From: Bacteroidales bacterium
GTDB taxonomy: Bacteria > Bacteroidota > Bacteroidia > Bacteroidales > UBA932
Direction: 5' to 3'
Assembly: GCA_017469845.1 (NCBI GenBank)
Contig: JAFUFP010000017.1
Coordinates: forward strand, 1-64,000
Length of the DNA stretch: 64,000 bases
Shown here: positions 34,016 through 42,559 of the stretch, piece by piece
How positions within the stretch are numbered: position 1 is the stretch's first letter
How the letters are laid out: each line of letters opens with the position of its first letter
Notes under the pieces: generated by a model
Seen by the model: the letters and a program-made list of their open reading frames with translations, nothing else
Told to the model about the DNA's origin: nothing
Databases searched by the model: none
Made by a program: the position numbers and the translations under genes

Positions 34016-34516
34016 TCACTTCTCCGCGACATTGGGATCTATACCCTTTCTCCAGAAAAGAGGAGTCATGTCTTCAAGAAAGATTTCATCTCCTTCCGCT
34101 TTGACCTTATACAGCCGCTGGTTCGTCGTCTTTACGTTGAGAGGGCCTTTCTCCGGAATATACGGTCCGACTTTCACGTAGTCGAATTCCCTCATCAACT
34201 TTTCCTCCACCTTTTCCCTTCCCGAATACAGGGCGACCTTTATCCCGTGCGCGGCCTTGATATGTCGGCAGAGGTTCACGAGCGTCTCCGGATCCCGGCC
34301 TTCTCCGAGGAACAGGAAGCAGTTCACGCCGTAATTGTCCCTTATCAGCGAATCCACCACCTCTTCAGTCAGCGGCTCCCCTATGTCTTCACGCAGGAAG
34401 GGGGAATGACATCCCCGGCACGTTCCTGTGCACTGGCTGATGTCAACCGCGAGGGTGACCATACGGGGAATTTCCTCCATGACTACGGAGGTCATTCCCG
34501 GAACATACTTCAGCAT
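34016..34516 (-). CDS. nrdG: Anaerobic ribonucleotide reductase activating protein
   Basis: Radical-SAM activase that forms the glycyl radical on NrdD. With the ATG at 34516 it has 166 residues. The cluster-binding Cys29-x3-Cys33-x2-Cys36 (CTGTCRGC) is intact, and the downstream FLGEGRDPE and ALYSGR segments fit the SAM-binding strands. A longer reading would overlap nrdD by 35 bp; the ATG chosen lies 10 bp after the nrdD stop. A gggacgga/tccgcccc hairpin at 33952-33971 may terminate the nrdDG transcript. Confidence 0.94.
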   Translation of the reverse strand: MLKYVPGMTSVVMEEIPRMVTLAVDISQCTGTCRGCHSPFLREDIGEPLTEEVVDSLIRDNYGVNCFLFLGEGRDPETLVNLCRHIKAAHGIKVALYSGREKVEEKLMREFDYVKVGPYIPEKGPLNVKTTNQRLYKVKAEGDEIFLEDMTPLFWRKGIDPNVAEK

Positions 34517-34526
34517 GGTCTCTCCC

Positions 34527-36716
34527 CTACTCTCCGATATAGAAGCGGTGAGAAGCTTCAACCTGCCTCATCTCGCTGAAGGATGATATCCTCTTGAGAT
34601 ATCCGATGACCCTAGTGAGGTAATCCAGATTGTGGCTTCCGCAACGGGGGCACACATCGAGGGTATCCTTGCTTATGTATCCGCAGTCGTTGCAGACGGT
34701 GTTGCGGCAGTTGAATGTAAAGTAGTTCGTGCCGTAATGGGCGGCGGTCTTCATGAGCTGACGGTACTGGTCCTTGGTGAGGTGCTCGGAGATGTTCATA
34801 TGGAGTGCGGATCCACCGTCAAGGTACTTCACGTATTCGTCACCGTGGAGTTTGAACTTGTCGATCATCGACAGGCTCTCATCCTCGGGATTGTAGAAGT
34901 AGGAGGAGTACATGTTGTGCTTGGGAGAAACGAAGAATCCGTCCTTCTGGTCCCAGCGGTAGTTCTTTCCCGAGAGGTTTTCACCGGGAACGAACTCGGT
35001 GTTGAACATGCACTCGCGTGTACGGTCCTTGCGGTTGGCCACGTTGATCGTCTCCAGAATTCCGTTGACGAACTCCTTGTACTCGGGGTTCGGGGAAATC
35101 TCGATTCCGAGGAACTCGGCAGCGTCGGTAAGGCCGTTGACGCCGACGGTAAGATACTGCCTCTTCATGTCGATGAAGCCGGCACGGTAGACGTCGAGCA
35201 TATCAGCCTTCAGGAAATCCTTGATGATCTCATTGAAGGCGGTCTGGTACTTGTGGACCCTTTCGGTCATCTCACGGATGTCGCGGTGGATGTACTCATA
35301 CATCTCGGCCTTGTCATACTTGAGGGAAGGATCGAGAGGCTTTCCGTTCTCGAGTTCGATGGAGAATTTCTCCTTGAAGTACTTCCTGACGGCCAGCTGG
35401 ACGAGACGGTTGAGGTTGATCGTCATGACTGACTTAGAACCGGTGGATACGGAAGCCGTTCCCATCGAATACTGGTGGGTGGTATGGTTGTGGTCACCGT
35501 CCTCGGTGTCGAGGTCCTTGAGGGAGTTACGGAGACGGCAGCAGCTCGACAGGCTGTCCGGGCTGTTGGAAAGGTAGCAGAAGAAGCTGTGTCCTTTCGA
35601 CCACATTTCAGCCGTGAAATCAGCGTATTCCTTATCCACGAAATCATCCTTGCCGTCGGTGAGAAGAGCCATGGTCTCCACAGGGAAGGTGAGTATGTAG
35701 TTGTTCCTTTCTTCGTTGAACCAGTTCATGAAATGCTTCTGGAGCCATGAAAGGGTTTCCCACTTGGGAGCGGTTCCGTCAGGGAAACGGAAGTCACTGA
35801 ACACTCCCTCGAAATAAGGCTTGTCGAAGTAGCCGATATTCCAGAAGACGGTCTGGTATCCCCTGTTTCCGGCGGGCATGTTCATAGAGTGGACGACCTG
35901 CTGGAAATAGTTGTCGATCACCTTGACGAGGGTGCGCTGCTTGGCGTTGTTCTCAACAACGGTGTCGAGCTTCTCGAGGTAGTTGTCGCCGTAGTCCTTA
36001 CGGATGAAGTAATCCAGGTACATGAGGAACTCCGGAGTCGCGACCGCGCCCATGAACTGGGAGGAAATCGAATACACGAGGTTGATGAACTCTCCGCAGA
36101 AGGACTTGAGGTCGGTCGGTGCGATTGAAACGCCGCCGAGTTCCTTCAGACCGCTCACAAGGAAAGGATACATCGTGATCGCCACGCAGTACGGATAACC
36201 GGGAGTTCCGCTCTCGTCATGCTTATACAGGATATGGCTCTCAAGATCCTTGATGTACTGGTTCGAGAGGTTCCTCGAATACATCGCCTTGATCTTGTCC
36301 TGCATGATGTAACGGTTCTGCTTGATGTTGTTCTCCTTGTAGAGTTCCTGACCGAGGGTGACGATATTCTTCCTCGTCACATTGGCGTTGGAGTCGAACT
36401 TGGAACCTGTGGCGGCATTCGAAGCCTTGATGTAGTCGCGGATGAAGTCTCTTTTCTTTCTGAGGTCCAATCCGGCATCGAACTGCTCGATATACTCGAG
36501 AGCGGCCTTCTTGTTAATCGACATCAGGGATTCTACCACCTGACGACGGATTTCCTGGCTGGAAATCTTGTCATAAATGTAAAGGTTGTCGGTGATGGAA
36601 ACGACAACAGCCTCCGGGGGGTTCTGTCCGGTAGCCAGATAAGCCTGGCGTATGCCCTGCATCAATTTTTCCTTGTCGAACTCTTCAAATGAGCCATTGG
36701 TCTTTCTTACATCCAT
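34527..36716 (-). CDS. nrdD: Anaerobic ribonucleoside-triphosphate reductase
   Basis: Oxygen-sensitive class III ribonucleotide reductase of 729 residues. The N-terminus is an ATP-cone regulatory domain (about 1-90; NGSFEEFDKEKLMQGIRQAY). The catalytic core carries SSCCRLRN with the active-site Cys residues. At the C-terminus a zinc site (Cys675, 678, 689, 692) precedes the glycyl-radical Gly705 in RVIGYLKR. nrdG follows after 10 bp. It has a consensus promoter at 36862-36892 and a leader of about 140 nt. DnaA-box-like sequences lie upstream. Confidence 0.97.
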   Translation of the reverse strand: MDVRKTNGSFEEFDKEKLMQGIRQAYLATGQNPPEAVVVSITDNLYIYDKISSQEIRRQVVESLMSINKKAALEYIEQFDAGLDLRKKRDFIRDYIKASNAATGSKFDSNANVTRKNIVTLGQELYKENNIKQNRYIMQDKIKAMYSRNLSNQYIKDLESHILYKHDESGTPGYPYCVAITMYPFLVSGLKELGGVSIAPTDLKSFCGEFINLVYSISSQFMGAVATPEFLMYLDYFIRKDYGDNYLEKLDTVVENNAKQRTLVKVIDNYFQQVVHSMNMPAGNRGYQTVFWNIGYFDKPYFEGVFSDFRFPDGTAPKWETLSWLQKHFMNWFNEERNNYILTFPVETMALLTDGKDDFVDKEYADFTAEMWSKGHSFFCYLSNSPDSLSSCCRLRNSLKDLDTEDGDHNHTTHQYSMGTASVSTGSKSVMTINLNRLVQLAVRKYFKEKFSIELENGKPLDPSLKYDKAEMYEYIHRDIREMTERVHKYQTAFNEIIKDFLKADMLDVYRAGFIDMKRQYLTVGVNGLTDAAEFLGIEISPNPEYKEFVNGILETINVANRKDRTRECMFNTEFVPGENLSGKNYRWDQKDGFFVSPKHNMYSSYFYNPEDESLSMIDKFKLHGDEYVKYLDGGSALHMNISEHLTKDQYRQLMKTAAHYGTNYFTFNCRNTVCNDCGYISKDTLDVCPRCGSHNLDYLTRVIGYLKRISSFSEMRQVEASHRFYIGE

Positions 36717-36861
36717 AAGTCTTCAGGAGGTATATTATGTGTTGTTTTAATCTTGAAATCCCTTACCTCAAGCCCGTCCCGGAGAAAGTGATTTCGGGGA
36801 AACTCCGATGACGGAAGGCGAAAAAATATCTCGGACCATTGGTATAGCCCGAAATTCCTTA

Positions 36862-36892
36862 CAAAATTACCCAATTTACTTTACCGCTCAAA
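36862..36892 (-). promoter_or_regulatory. Promoter of nrdDG
   Basis: On the minus strand TTTG (36889-36892), a 19-bp spacer and TAATTTTG (36862-36869), an exact consensus match. Confidence 0.75.
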
Positions 36893-37050
36893 AGAAAAAG
36901 AGGTAAAAAGTTATCAACATATTTACATGATCGACTATACTTCTGATTTTCAAGATATTGAAAATAGTTATCCGCAATTTTCCACTTAAAGCATATTTTG
37001 AAAGATTCAAAACTGCTATTTTGCAAGACTTTGGAGCCGCTTTGAAAAGA

Positions 37051-37080
37051 AAAAGACGGACCATCCTGAAAGATGGCCCG
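37051..37080 (-). terminator. Terminator of the porin gene
   Basis: Minus-strand stem with gatgg/ccatc core (37061-37065, 37072-37076) extended by G-C pairs across one mismatch, followed by gtctttttctttt. Confidence 0.7.
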
Positions 37081-37119
37081 CCCCGATATCGATTTTTCCC
37101 GTGATTCCGGGAAGATGAA

Positions 37120-38379
37120 TTAGAAGTTGAACTTCACGACGTTCATGATCCTGTGGTTGGTCACCCAGTGGAGATCATCCTGTGAGAGACCGTTGAGACC
37201 CATGTGCTTTCCGTACTGGGCGGTGGTCATGTTGTACTCGATGGCGAACTGGAACTTGCCGGCGTTGTACTGGATGGTGGGGCAAACCCTAACCATCTGG
37301 TTGACGTTCTTGTCACCTGATCCGTTGAAGTAGTACATATCGGTGGAGACGAGATCTTCAGCGGTTCCGAAGAGCTTCATGTAACCGAGCATTCCCATGA
37401 CCTGCCATTTCTTTCCGTACTGGGCGGAAACCCAGGTGGCGAGGCTGCGCTGAGGGGTGTAGTCGTAAGAGCCGTCGGTGTTGATGGAGCTCACACCGTA
37501 TCCGGTAAGAAGGTTCATGTGCTCACCTGCGGAAGCGTAAATGGCCTTGGCCTTGAGAAGGAATCCGTCCTTGCCGCTGTACTGGATGAAAGCGAAGGGA
37601 GAGAAGTTGGTCATACGGTCGGAGACTTTGGTTCCGAGAGCGTTTTTCCACCTGGGCTTGATGCTGAAGATATCAACACCGAGTTTTCCGGTGATACCGG
37701 ACTCACCCTTGAAAGTGATACCCGCATAGATCTCGGGGAGTTTGCCGTACTTCATATAGTCGGCGCTCTTGCCGTTGGGGCCTGTGGGCAGATACTGCAT
37801 GCCGTAGATCATGGCAGCGGTGAGGGTGAAGTTCTTGCCGATATTGTAGTCGCCCTGGATGAGGGGTGTACGGCTGAAGGGACCGAAAGGTGCACCGGTC
37901 TCAAGGCTGACGATCATAGGCATGTCGCTTGCCATAGGGTGCCAAGCCTGTCCGATGGTAACGCTTGCGGAATTGTCACCTGAGGCTCCGAGCTGATCCC
38001 AAGCGGCCTTGATGAAAGCCTGACGCAGACGGAGAGTGGCGGTGGATCCGTTCATCGAATAGAAGTCTGTTTCGACCTTTCCGCTGAACTTGGTGGAACC
38101 GAACTGGTATCCGCTGATGTCAAGACCGAGACGGGTGGTGAGGGCGAGAAAACGGAAAGAAGAATTCGCGTTGGCGTCGTCACCGTTGATGTTGAGAACC
38201 TCATCCTTGGGTGCGAAATCATACAGATCGAGGGTTCCTGCATGGTTGTCCCTCGTATCGAAGATCATGTAGTTACGGAAGAATCCGTAGAGCTTGTATT
38301 TAGCGGGAGATTTCTCCTGCGCGGAAGCGGAGGAGAAGAGCATCGCCATTGCGGCGAGAGCCATAAGTGCTTTTTTCAT
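37120..38379 (-). CDS. Outer-membrane beta-barrel porin
   Basis: A 419-residue exported protein (signal peptide ends SSASAQ) with alternating aromatic beta strands throughout and a terminal Phe (VVKFNF), the outer-membrane sorting signal. KYKLYGFFRNYMIFDTRDN near the start and FSGKVETDFYSMNGSTATLRLRQAFIKAAW resemble the DcaP/OprP-like trimeric porins. It lies 112 bp downstream of the dicarboxylate transporter gene and is separated from it by a terminator. It may supply the outer-membrane step for the same anions; that is inference. Confidence 0.85.
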   Translation of the reverse strand: MKKALMALAAMAMLFSSASAQEKSPAKYKLYGFFRNYMIFDTRDNHAGTLDLYDFAPKDEVLNINGDDANANSSFRFLALTTRLGLDISGYQFGSTKFSGKVETDFYSMNGSTATLRLRQAFIKAAWDQLGASGDNSASVTIGQAWHPMASDMPMIVSLETGAPFGPFSRTPLIQGDYNIGKNFTLTAAMIYGMQYLPTGPNGKSADYMKYGKLPEIYAGITFKGESGITGKLGVDIFSIKPRWKNALGTKVSDRMTNFSPFAFIQYSGKDGFLLKAKAIYASAGEHMNLLTGYGVSSINTDGSYDYTPQRSLATWVSAQYGKKWQVMGMLGYMKLFGTAEDLVSTDMYYFNGSGDKNVNQMVRVCPTIQYNAGKFQFAIEYNMTTAQYGKHMGLNGLSQDDLHWVTNHRIMNVVKFNF

Positions 38380-38438
38380 ATGCTACGCTATAATAGATTG
38401 TTACGTCAATAATTTCCCCGAGGGGATATATTCAAACA

Positions 38439-38475
38439 GTCGGACACGCAAACGGAGCTTCATTGCGTGTCCGAC
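38439..38475 (-). terminator. Hairpin after the dicarboxylate transporter gene
   Basis: Perfect 13-bp arms gtcggacacgcaa/ttgcgtgtccgac (38439-38451, 38463-38475). On the minus strand only a short T run (tgttt) follows, so read-through into the porin gene is possible. Confidence 0.65.
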
Positions 38476-38491
38476 CGTAAGTCAATCTTGG

Positions 38492-39940
38492 CTATACAAA
38501 CGGGAAGAGCTTGGTAAGCCAGAAGAATCCGAGTACGAAACCGATTACACCGATGATGATACCGACCTTCGCCATATCCTTGGTGTCCACCAGACCGGTG
38601 GAAGAAGCGATGGCATTAGGAGGGGTGGAAATCGGGAAGAGCATTGCGATTGATGCGCAAACCGCTACGAAGATGATCATCGCATAGGTTCCGCCCATAG
38701 CGAGGAACGATGCGTTGTTGGCCGCTGAAGGATCAGCCATACCCTCGGCGATGACGATAAGGATAGGGATGAGGAGGGCGGCGGTAGCCGAGTTGGAGAT
38801 GAAGTTGGAAAGGAAGTAGCATACCAATCCGGCGATGAGGAACACCAGAAGAACAGGCATGGATCCGAAAGGAATGGCCTGGATGAGGACCTTGGCAAGA
38901 CCGGTTCCCTGGAGGCAGGTTCCGAGTGCGAAACCTCCGGCGACGAGCCAAAGGACGCTCCAGTTGATTTCCTTGATGTCTTCCTTGGTGAAGATGCCTG
39001 TGCAGGTGAGGACTCCGAGAGGGATGAGAGCGACGACGTTGGAGTTGATTCCGGTAAGGCTCTCAGTAGCCCAAAGGAGGATTGTTCCGATGAAGGTGAC
39101 CCATACGACAGTGGACTTCCAGCTCTTCTCTTTCCTGCTCTCGGGGATTTCGAGAACGACCTTCTCTGATTTGAAGGGGAAGAAGAGAAGGAGAATGGCC
39201 CACGCCACAAGAATCATGATAAGAACGTAAGGAATCATTCTTAACATCCACTCCGCGAAAGTGACGTCGTATCCGGCCTCAGCGAGGAACCTCACTGCGG
39301 TGGCGTTAGGAGGAGTTCCGATGGGGGTTCCGATACCACCGAGGTTGGCGGCAACAGGAATAGCCAGCGCAAGGCCTATCCTTCCCTTGTCGTCCGAAGG
39401 CAGAACCGCGAGGACAGGCGCCAGGAATGCGAGCATCATGGCGGCGGTAGCGGTATTTGACATGAACATCGAGAAGACGGCGATCACCAGGAGGAAGCCG
39501 AGGAGCACCATCTTGGGTTTAGTTCCGAAGAAACCGAGGAGGAAACGTCCCATGGTGACATCAAGGCCATATTTCTCGGCCATGATAGCAAGGACGAAAC
39601 CGCCCATGAAGAGCATGACGACAGGGTCAGCGAACGAAGCCATGATTTCCTTGTAGCTCACCAATTCGCCGTACTTGGGATCACAGAAGAAGGTGATACC
39701 CTTGTTCGACACGGTGAGAAGGGAAATGACGATCACCAGAAGGGAAGTTGTCCAGTTGGGGATGATTTCGAACATCCACATGAGTGCCGCGAATACGAAA
39801 AGGGCGATCACTCTCTGCTGAACGACTGTAAGGGCTTCTATTCCGAAGAAGCTTGTGGGAACACACCAAAGGAAGAGTGTGACTATAAGCACTATCGGCA
39901 AAAGCACACAGAACTTCACGTTAAATTTTTGGGTAGCCAT
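38492..39940 (-). CDS. DASS/SLC13-family sodium:dicarboxylate symporter
   Basis: Inner-membrane anion transporter of 482 residues with about 11-12 hydrophobic segments. Both DASS substrate-site repeats are present: FMSNTATAAMM near 155-165 and NFISNSATAALLIPI near 390-404. Each follows a helical hairpin, as in VcINDY. Likely substrates are succinate, malate or fumarate. A promoter with exact consensus is at 40028-40059. The next unit upstream is korAB-gdhA, so imported or exported C4 acids could connect with the reductive 2-oxoglutarate route; this is inference. Confidence 0.92.
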   Translation of the reverse strand: MATQKFNVKFCVLLPIVLIVTLFLWCVPTSFFGIEALTVVQQRVIALFVFAALMWMFEIIPNWTTSLLVIVISLLTVSNKGITFFCDPKYGELVSYKEIMASFADPVVMLFMGGFVLAIMAEKYGLDVTMGRFLLGFFGTKPKMVLLGFLLVIAVFSMFMSNTATAAMMLAFLAPVLAVLPSDDKGRIGLALAIPVAANLGGIGTPIGTPPNATAVRFLAEAGYDVTFAEWMLRMIPYVLIMILVAWAILLLFFPFKSEKVVLEIPESRKEKSWKSTVVWVTFIGTILLWATESLTGINSNVVALIPLGVLTCTGIFTKEDIKEINWSVLWLVAGGFALGTCLQGTGLAKVLIQAIPFGSMPVLLVFLIAGLVCYFLSNFISNSATAALLIPILIVIAEGMADPSAANNASFLAMGGTYAMIIFVAVCASIAMLFPISTPPNAIASSTGLVDTKDMAKVGIIIGVIGFVLGFFWLTKLFPFV

Positions 39941-40027
39941 TATTGATATACTGTTTTTATTTTCTTCTCTTCAGGTGGAAACGGACCGGAATCATCGCGA
40001 CTTCTGAGGTCATTTCCAAACGAATGG

Positions 40028-40059
40028 CAAAATTACTGACAATTTGTAGATTTACCAAA
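40028..40059 (-). promoter_or_regulatory. Promoter of the dicarboxylate transporter gene
   Basis: On the minus strand TTTG (40056-40059), a 20-bp spacer and TAATTTTG (40028-40035). The -33 element overlaps the U tract of the gdhA terminator, so the two units abut with no spare DNA. Confidence 0.75.
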
Positions 40060-40091
40060 AAAGGGCGGAACAATTATCAATCGTTCCACCC
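40057..40091 (-). terminator. Terminator of korAB-gdhA
   Basis: Minus-strand arms gggtggaacga/ttgttccgccc (40081-40091, 40063-40073) pair with one or two wobbles and are followed by ttttttgg. Confidence 0.8.
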
Positions 40092-40125
40092 TCCAAAAAC
40101 ATTTGGTAATTAACCAAGCGGAATT

Positions 40126-41469
40126 TTAGATGATACCCTGTGCGAGCATAGCCTCAGCAACCTTCATGAAGCCGGCGACGTTCGCGCCCTTGACGTAGTT
40201 GATGTAACCGTCAGGCTGCTTTCCGTACTTCACGCATGCCTCGTGGATGGAAGACATGATGGTGTGGAGTTTCTCGTCAACTTCCTTGGCCGTCCAGCTG
40301 ATGTGCATGGCGTTCTGGGTCATCTCAAGACCTGAGGTGGCGACACCGCCCGCATTGACGGCCTTACCGGGAGCGAACATGATGCCCGCCTTCTGGAAGG
40401 TCTCGATGGCACCGGGCTGGCAACCCATGTTGGAGACTTCAGCGCACAGCCATGTTCCGTTGTCGATAAGCATCTGGGCATCCTCTGCGCTCATCTCATT
40501 CTGGAATGCGCAAGGCATTGCGATATCGCACTTCACGGTCCAGGCCTTCTTTCCGGGGATGAACTGGGCATCGGGGAATTTCTCGGCGAAAGGAGCGACG
40601 ACGTCGTTGTTTGAAGCACGCAGTTCGAGCATGTAGTCGAGCTTCTCCTGGGTCATTCCCTCGGGATTGTAGATGCATCCGTCGGGTCCGGAGATTGCGA
40701 CGACCTTCGCTCCGAGCTGGGTAGCCTTGGTAGCTGCGCCCCATGCCACGTTACCGAAGCCGGAGATAGCCACAGTCTTGCCCTTTATGTCGAGGTTGTC
40801 CTTATGGGTATGGAGCATATGCTGCACGAAATACACGGCACCGAATCCAGTAGCCTCGGGACGGATGAGGGAACCTCCGAACTGAAGGCCCTTTCCGGTA
40901 AGTACGCCGTGATGTTCGCGGGTGAGCTTCTTGTACATTCCGTTCAGATAGCCGATCTCACGTCCGCCAACGCCGATATCACCTGCGGGGACATCCATGT
41001 CGGGACCGATGTTTCTCCACAGCTCGAGCATGAACGCCTGGCAGAATCTCATGATCTCAGCGTCTGATTTGCCTTTGGGGTTGAAATCGGATCCTCCCTT
41101 GCCGCCTCCCATGGGAAGGGTCGTCAGGGAATTCTTGAAGGTCTGCTCGAAACCGAGGAACTTCAGGATGGAAGGATTCACTGAAGGATGGAAACGGAGT
41201 CCTCCCTTGTAGGGTCCGATGGCGTTATTGAACTGGACACGGTATCCGGTGTTGGTCTGGATTTCACCGTTGTCGTCAACCCATGTCACCCTGAAGGTGA
41301 AGATGCGGTCAGGCTCGACGATCCTCTCTACGATCTTGGCTGCCTCGAACTCGGGATGCTGATTGTAGACGTCCTCAATTGACTCCAGAACTTCGCGTAC
41401 TGCCTGAAGGTACTCTTTCTCTGTAGGGTACTTGGCCTGGAGCTTCGCCATTATCTGTTCTGTTTTCAT
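40126..41469 (-). CDS. gdhA: NADP-type glutamate dehydrogenase
   Basis: Reductive amination of 2-oxoglutarate to glutamate, hexameric cytosolic enzyme. The 447 residues match the short bacterial GDH family. Visible are GPYKGGLRFHPSVN with the substrate Lys, PMGGGKGGSDFNPKGKS with the catalytic Lys region, VPAGDIGVGGREIGYL, and the nucleotide fold VAISGFGNVAWGAATKA. It lies 49 bp after korB and is the last gene of korA-korB-gdhA. That order places 2-oxoglutarate synthesis directly ahead of its amination. Confidence 0.97.
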   Translation of the reverse strand: MKTEQIMAKLQAKYPTEKEYLQAVREVLESIEDVYNQHPEFEAAKIVERIVEPDRIFTFRVTWVDDNGEIQTNTGYRVQFNNAIGPYKGGLRFHPSVNPSILKFLGFEQTFKNSLTTLPMGGGKGGSDFNPKGKSDAEIMRFCQAFMLELWRNIGPDMDVPAGDIGVGGREIGYLNGMYKKLTREHHGVLTGKGLQFGGSLIRPEATGFGAVYFVQHMLHTHKDNLDIKGKTVAISGFGNVAWGAATKATQLGAKVVAISGPDGCIYNPEGMTQEKLDYMLELRASNNDVVAPFAEKFPDAQFIPGKKAWTVKCDIAMPCAFQNEMSAEDAQMLIDNGTWLCAEVSNMGCQPGAIETFQKAGIMFAPGKAVNAGGVATSGLEMTQNAMHISWTAKEVDEKLHTIMSSIHEACVKYGKQPDGYINYVKGANVAGFMKVAEAMLAQGII

Positions 41470-41518
41470 GATTTGAAATTGGTTTTTGTGTTATGTGGTT
41501 TATATGTTGTGATTCCTT

Positions 41519-42538
41519 TTATTCCGCCTGCCAGGTGGGGCCGCTCTTCAGCAGTTCGTCCACCGAATGGATCTTGGCTTTGGCCTTCACTTCTTCGCAC
41601 TGCTTGGCGACTTCCGTTTCGTAGGTCCTGCCTGCGACATCCCTTATCACTCCGAGAGCCACGGGGAAGTCAGGGCCTTCCATTTCCGCGAGCATCATCT
41701 GGAGACCCAGGTTGTCCACATGGGAGTCATGGGTCAGGATATCGTCTTCGGTGATGCCGTTCTCCCCTATCTTCACCACTTTGAGGTTCCATCCGTCAAG
41801 GATGATTCCCTTGTCGCGGTTCGCTCCGAAAATCATCTTCTCACCGTCCCTGAGGACAATGGTCCTGTCGGCCTTCACGGCTTTGTCGGAGATATCGGCA
41901 TGGGAGCCGTTGTTGAATATGACGCAGTTCGTCCTGAACTCCATCACGGAAGTTCCGTCATGACGGGAAGCCCTGAGCATGATCTCCTCGCAAAGGGGAA
42001 GATCGTTGTCGACGCTCCTGGCGAAGAACGATCCCTTGGCACCGAGAACGAGGCTTCCGGGCTTGAAAGGCATCTCGACCGTTCCGTAAGGGGAAGTCTT
42101 CGTTACCGTACCGAAAAGGGAAGTAGGTGAATACTGACCCTTCGTCATACCGTAGATTCGGTTGTTGAAGAGCATTATGTTGATGTCGATATTCCTCCTT
42201 ATCGCATGGATGAAATGGTTTCCTCCGATGGCGAGCGCGTCTCCGTCACCGCTGGCCTGCCAGACGCTGAGTTCCGGATTGGCGACCTTGATTCCGGTCG
42301 CTATCGCCGTCGCCCTTCCATGGATGCTGTGGAACGCATAAGTGTTCATATAATAAGGGAGACGGGAAGAGCATCCGATTCCGGACACTACGACAATCTT
42401 TTCCTTGTCTATTCCCTGCTCCTCGCAGACCTTGGGCAGAGTCCTCTGGAGCGCCGCGAGAACAGCATAGTCTCCGCAACCGGGGCACCATCTGACTTCC
42501 TGGTCGCTCTTGAAATCCTTTTGTGTATATTTTGCCAT
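41519..42538 (-). CDS. korB: 2-oxoglutarate:ferredoxin oxidoreductase, beta subunit
   Basis: TPP-binding subunit of 339 residues. The iron-sulfur Cys residues are seen as Cys18 and Cys21 (WCPGCGDY) and Cys56 (GIGCSSR). The TPP/metal motif is GDGDALAIGGNH near 98-109, followed by NNRIYGMTKGQYSPTS. With KorA it interconverts 2-oxoglutarate and succinyl-CoA plus CO2 using ferredoxin. In anaerobic Bacteroidales the reductive direction is the usual source of 2-oxoglutarate. It starts 21 bp after korA. Confidence 0.95.
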   Translation of the reverse strand: MAKYTQKDFKSDQEVRWCPGCGDYAVLAALQRTLPKVCEEQGIDKEKIVVVSGIGCSSRLPYYMNTYAFHSIHGRATAIATGIKVANPELSVWQASGDGDALAIGGNHFIHAIRRNIDINIMLFNNRIYGMTKGQYSPTSLFGTVTKTSPYGTVEMPFKPGSLVLGAKGSFFARSVDNDLPLCEEIMLRASRHDGTSVMEFRTNCVIFNNGSHADISDKAVKADRTIVLRDGEKMIFGANRDKGIILDGWNLKVVKIGENGITEDDILTHDSHVDNLGLQMMLAEMEGPDFPVALGVIRDVAGRTYETEVAKQCEEVKAKAKIHSVDELLKSGPTWQAE

Positions 42539-42559
42539 GATCTTCAGAAATTGGTACCG

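Larger units (their letters stand above)
36717..37119. other. AT-rich 403-bp intergenic region with DnaA-box-like sites
   Basis: No gene is seen. It holds the nrdD promoter (36862-36892), the porin terminator (37051-37080) and, upstream of the promoter, three sequences like the DnaA box TTATCCACA: TTATCAACA (36911-36919), TTATCCGCA (36968-36976) and TTTTCCACT (36978-36986) with one, one and two mismatches. DnaA regulates ribonucleotide reductase in E. coli, so regulation of nrdD by DnaA is possible. Without dnaA or dnaN nearby it is unlikely to be the origin. Confidence 0.4.

Noticed and set aside
36717..37119. Possible replication origin
   Set aside because: DnaA-like boxes are few and imperfect, and no dnaA, dnaN or gidA gene is close. 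Regulation of nrdD is the simpler reading.
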